A stretch of DNA of 52,307 bases from Oscillospiraceae bacterium (lineage in GTDB: Bacteria > Bacillota > Clostridia > Oscillospirales > Oscillospiraceae): contig JAFQZI010000073.1 in the NCBI GenBank assembly GCA_017406005.1, forward strand, positions 1 to 52,307, given 5' to 3'. Below, piece after piece: positions 49,901 to 52,307 of this stretch. A program made the translations under genes and the position numbers. The notes beneath the pieces are model-generated. The model saw only the letters and a list, made by a program, of their open reading frames with translations. It was not told the origin of the DNA and did no database searches. The stretch's first letter is position 1. Every line of letters begins with the position of its first letter.

Positions 49901-50125
49901 CGTTCAAAAGCTGTGAAGGAGAACACCTCTGTCAGTTAGGGCGTCCAGAGAAGGCAGCCTGGGCTGAAAGCTGCCCCGTACCGATGCAGATGTGTGACCG
50001 CTCCGGAGCCGGAAGGAGGAAATGCCTTCCCGTATGGCGTGCGTAATCGCCCGAATGAGTGAAATGCAAGGTGGAACCGTGTGCAAATTTGCGCACCCTT
50101 GGCAAATGCTGAGGGTGCTGTTTTT
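49901..50125 (+). ncRNA. T-box riboswitch of thrS
   Basis: The leader carries the T-box core AATGCAAGGTGGAACCGTG (about 50063-50081), which pairs with the uncharged tRNA acceptor end. An AGAGA element at 49947-49951 and hairpin GGCAGC-CTGGGCTGAAA-GCTGCC belong to Stem I. A candidate specifier is the Thr codon ACC at 49997-49999 (weak). The terminator GCACCCT / AGGGTGC with GTTTTT (50093-50125) is just before the start. It should raise thrS expression when uncharged tRNA-Thr accumulates. Confidence 0.92.
50093..50125 (+). terminator. T-box terminator of thrS
   Basis: GCACCCT (50093-50099) pairs with AGGGTGC (50112-50118), followed by TGTTTTT. It is mutually exclusive with the T-box antiterminator. 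Confidence 0.85.
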
Positions 50126-50140
50126 ATGGAGGGAAAAACG

Positions 50141-51898
50141 ATGGCAGAAAACGAAAACAAATTCACCTTTGAGAATGAGGAATACCGCCGCACCTACTGG
50201 CATACCTGTTCTCACGTCCTCGCACAGGCGGTGAAGCGCCTGTATCCGGAAGTCAAGCTCGCAATCGGGCCGTCAATTGACAATGGCTTCTATTATGATA
50301 TGGATTCTCCCTTCGCTTTTACGCCGGAGATCATGGAAAAGATCGAAGCGGAAATGCGAAAAATCTGCAAGGAGAAGCTGAAGCTTGAGCGCTTTGAACT
50401 TCCCCGCGATGAAGCTCTGAAGTTTATGGAAGAGCGTGAAGAGCCCTATAAGGTCGAGCTGATCAATGACCTTCCGGATGATGTCCCCATCAGTTTTTAT
50501 CGCCAGGGAGAATTCACCGACCTCTGTGCCGGTCCGCATCTCGATTCCACCGGCCGCATCAAGGGCAATGCCATCAAGCTGACGGCTTGCAATGCTGCCT
50601 ATTGGCGGGGAGACTCGAGCCGTCAGACCCTGCAGCGTATCTATGGCATTGCTTTCCCGAAGAAAGAAGAGCTGGATGCCTATCTTGAGCGCATTGAAGA
50701 AGCCAAACGCCGTGATCACCGCAAGCTTGGCCGTGAGCTTGGGCTCTTTGCCTTCCGCGATGAGGCACCTGGATTTCCGTTCTACCTGCCGAAGGGCATG
50801 GTCCTGCGCAATACGCTTATAGATTACTGGCGCCGTGTCCATAAGAAGTGGGATTATGTGGAAATTATGACCCCGCAGATCATGAGGCGTACCCTCTGGG
50901 AGACCTCCGGTCACTGGGATCATTATAAAGACAATATGTACACCACCGTGATCGACGGAGAAGATTTTGCCATCAAGCCGATGAATTGCCCCGGCAGTAT
51001 TCTGGTCTACGAGCTCGAGCCGCACTCTTATAAAGATCTTCCGCTCCGCTACGGTGAACTCGGTCTTGTTCATCGCCACGAGCTTTCCGGCGCTCTTCAT
51101 GGCATGTTCCGTGTCCGCTGCTTCACACAGGACGATGCGCACATCCTTCTCGCCAAAGAGCAGATCACCGATGAGGTGGTGCGTATTGTAAAACTCTTTG
51201 ACGAAGTGTATTCTGTCTTCGGCCTTCCGTATACCATTGAGCTTTCCACCATGCCGGATGACCATATTGGTACCGTGGAAGACTGGGACATTGCCACCAA
51301 TGCCCTGGCAGAGGCGCTCACCAGCATTGGTAAGACGTATATCATCAATCCCGGTGACGGCGCCTTCTATGGCCCGAAGCTTGACTTCCATATTGAAGAC
51401 TCCCTTGGCAGAACCTGGCAGTGCGGCACCATCCAGCTGGATTATCAGCTCCCCGGTCGGTTTGATCTGGAATATGTCGGTACTGACGGCGAAAAGCATT
51501 GCCCCGTTATGATCCACCGTGTAGTCTTTGGCTCTATCGAGCGCTTTATCGGCGTGATTACCGAGCATTTTGCTGGTGCGTTCCCGGTCTGGCTTTCTCC
51601 GGTGCAGGCTGTTGTTATGCCGATTACGGACAGGGTAAATGACTATGCCGTTGAAGTTACCGAAAAGCTCAATGCTCTCGGTTTCCGTGCCGAGTCGGAT
51701 CTGCGCAATGAAAAAATCGGCTATAAGATCCGTGAAGCCCAGCTCCAGAAAATGCCTTATATGCTGGTTGTCGGCGACAAGGAAAAGGAATCCGGCTGTG
51801 TCGCCGTTCGTACCCGCACGGGCGTGGATCTCGGCGCTATGCCGCTGGATGACTTTATTGCCAGACTCCGTGAAGAAGTTGATTCCATGGCAAGGTAA
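50141..51898 (+). CDS. thrS: Threonine--tRNA ligase lacking the TGS domain
   Basis: 585 residues from ATG 50141, 7 bases after GGAGGG. Upstream in-frame codons fall in the T-box terminator and are not coding. The protein begins at the editing domain (HTCSHVLAQAVKRLYPEVKL), so the ~62-residue N-terminal TGS domain of the 640-residue enzyme is absent. Class II motifs: MTPQIMRRTLWETSGHWDHY (1), HELSGALHGMFRVRCFTQDD (2) and HRVVFGSIERFIG (3). Zinc ligands are Cys in PMNCPGS, His in DDAHILL and His in CPVMIHR. The C-terminal anticodon-binding domain is intact (VVMPITDRVNDYAVEV). Confidence 0.96.
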   Translation: MAENENKFTFENEEYRRTYWHTCSHVLAQAVKRLYPEVKLAIGPSIDNGFYYDMDSPFAFTPEIMEKIEAEMRKICKEKLKLERFELPRDEALKFMEEREEPYKVELINDLPDDVPISFYRQGEFTDLCAGPHLDSTGRIKGNAIKLTACNAAYWRGDSSRQTLQRIYGIAFPKKEELDAYLERIEEAKRRDHRKLGRELGLFAFRDEAPGFPFYLPKGMVLRNTLIDYWRRVHKKWDYVEIMTPQIMRRTLWETSGHWDHYKDNMYTTVIDGEDFAIKPMNCPGSILVYELEPHSYKDLPLRYGELGLVHRHELSGALHGMFRVRCFTQDDAHILLAKEQITDEVVRIVKLFDEVYSVFGLPYTIELSTMPDDHIGTVEDWDIATNALAEALTSIGKTYIINPGDGAFYGPKLDFHIEDSLGRTWQCGTIQLDYQLPGRFDLEYVGTDGEKHCPVMIHRVVFGSIERFIGVITEHFAGAFPVWLSPVQAVVMPITDRVNDYAVEVTEKLNALGFRAESDLRNEKIGYKIREAQLQKMPYMLVVGDKEKESGCVAVRTRTGVDLGAMPLDDFIARLREEVDSMAR

Positions 51899-51934
51899 AA
51901 CAAAGGTTTGTCTTGTGACAATCTTACAAAAACG

Positions 51935-51960
51935 GAGGGCAGCCACCCGGCTGCCCTCTT
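51935..51960 (+). terminator. Terminator after thrS
   Basis: GAGGGCAGCC / GGCTGCCCTC, 10 bp with loop ACCC, then a short TT. The T tract is weak. Confidence 0.7.
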
Positions 51961-52059
51961 GCTATATCCGGTATTTTGTGGGATATTCAGCTGTGAAACT
52001 ACAACAAATGGCGGATGAAAAAAACTGAAAAAATCTTTCATAATTTACGAAAAAAACTG

Positions 52060-52088
52060 TTGACAAGGCTTGGTGTATGTGGTATATT
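52060..52088 (+). promoter_or_regulatory. Promoter of the rRNA operon
   Basis: TTGACA (52060-52065), a 17-base spacer and TATATT (52083-52088), preceded by an A/T-rich upstream stretch. It lies about 185 bases before the 16S gene. Confidence 0.8.
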
Positions 52089-52094
52089 AACCAA

Positions 52095-52272
52095 GCTGCC
52101 GCCGAGAGGGCGGCGGTGTGTACCTTGAAAATTGAACAATGTAAGAAAACAGCTTATGCAAATAAGCACCAAAAAAAGGGAACTTGAAAAGAGTCTTTAA
52201 GACTCTGAAAATTCTTTTGAGAGCTGGAAAGCATCAATAGATTTAACCACGGGGAACCGTGTTTAAATACAA
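52095..52272 (+). promoter_or_regulatory. rRNA leader with hairpins
   Basis: The stretch between the thrS terminator and 16S holds no gene. It contains the hairpin GCCGCC-GAGAG-GGCGGC (52098-52114), the sequence CCTTGAAAATTGAACAATGT common near rRNA operons of Bacillota, and the palindrome AGAGTCTTTAAGACTCT (52190-52206). These are probably antitermination and pre-rRNA processing elements. Confidence 0.6.
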
Positions 52273-52307
52273 TTTATTGAGAGTTTGATCCTGGCTCAGG
52301 ATGAACG
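52273..52307 (+). rRNA. 16S ribosomal RNA, 5' end only
   Basis: GAGTTTGATCCTGGCTCAG at 52281-52299 is the universal 16S 5' segment (the 27F region). Aligning it to E. coli numbering puts the first base near 52273. The gene runs out of the window after 35 bases. Confidence 0.97.

Noticed and set aside
50081-50140. N-terminal extension of ThrRS into the leader
   Set aside because: These codons lie in the T-box terminator and antiterminator; ATG 50141 has the proper Shine-Dalgarno.
50273-51946. 557-codon antisense frame over thrS
   Set aside because: A shadow; thrS motifs are complete on the plus strand.
1-52307. CRISPR array, prophage, toxin-antitoxin pair or biosynthetic gene cluster
   Set aside because: No regularly spaced repeats, phage structural genes, toxin-antitoxin pairs or modular synthases were found; the only clear mobile trace is the 35.0-36.5 kb relic.

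Overview
The window reads as chromosome of a Gram-positive anaerobe, most likely a gut Clostridia (Bacillota). This is an inference from gene content: class III glutamine synthetase, class III fructose-1,6-bisphosphatase, a Firmicutes-type (class II) GalT, an ecfA1-ecfA2-ecfT-truA cluster, a T-box in front of thrS, a glycine riboswitch in front of an alanine/glycine symporter, strong Shine-Dalgarno sites and TTGACA-17-TAAAAT type promoters. No genus can be named from this sequence alone. Nearly all of it is housekeeping and carbohydrate metabolism; the only clear mobile DNA is a small decayed integrase module beside a tRNA-Val gene.

Layout. 1-2.7 kb: the end of a maltose-type ABC importer operon (two permeases plus malQ). 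2.8-9.3 kb: CPBP membrane protease, glnN-type glutamine synthetase, threonine ammonia-lyase, and a membrane-anchored solute-binding-like protein. 9.3-12.2 kb (minus strand): tsaE-tsaB-upp-DUF1015. 12.3-14.3 kb: rodA and a DUF975 membrane protein. 14.4-18.2 kb: mglBAC sugar importer. 18.2-22.3 kb (minus): galT overlapping a TetM/EF-G-like GTPase that carries a C-terminal YacP/Rae1-type NYN nuclease domain. 22.3-24.8 kb: two lipoproteins, a tRNA-Arg gene, repeats and GC-rich hairpins. 24.8-27.4 kb: sugar nucleotidyltransferase and phosphoglucomutase. 27.6-31.3 kb (minus): prmA, udp, tRNA-Gly, and agcS under a glycine riboswitch. 31.4-34.9 kb: HtrA protease and fbp. 35.0-36.5 kb: tRNA-Val, a truncated integrase fused to GIY-YIG remnants, and a second 73-nt tRNA-Val copy. 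36.6-40.8 kb: rRNA-methyltransferase-like gene, then ecfA1-A2-T-truA. 41-46.1 kb: cvpA, a zinc-finger Clp ATPase, deoC and a leucine-rich-repeat protein. 46.2-49.9 kb: a multidomain Fe-S/FAD oxidoreductase diverging from an acyltransferase-like protein with a degenerate active site. 49.9-51.9 kb: T-box and thrS. 52.0 kb to the end: an rrn promoter, its leader and the first 35 bases of 16S rRNA.

How the genes work together. Uptake and conversion of sugars dominate: maltodextrins (ABC permeases, MalQ), galactose/glucose (MglBAC, GalT, nucleotidyltransferase, phosphoglucomutase) and gluconeogenesis (Fbp). A second theme is translation and tRNA biology: t6A modification (TsaB/E), pseudouridine (TruA), L11 methylation (PrmA), ThrRS, three tRNA genes and an rrn operon. 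Nucleoside salvage (Udp, Upp, DeoC) is spread through the window.

The most unusual items are the ribosomal-GTPase/NYN-nuclease fusion co-transcribed with galT, a dispersed intergenic palindromic repeat whose outer stem covaries between copies, the 73-nt tRNA-Val duplication flanking a GIY-YIG/integrase relic, and a rodA reading frame that has no standard start codon before its first membrane helix.
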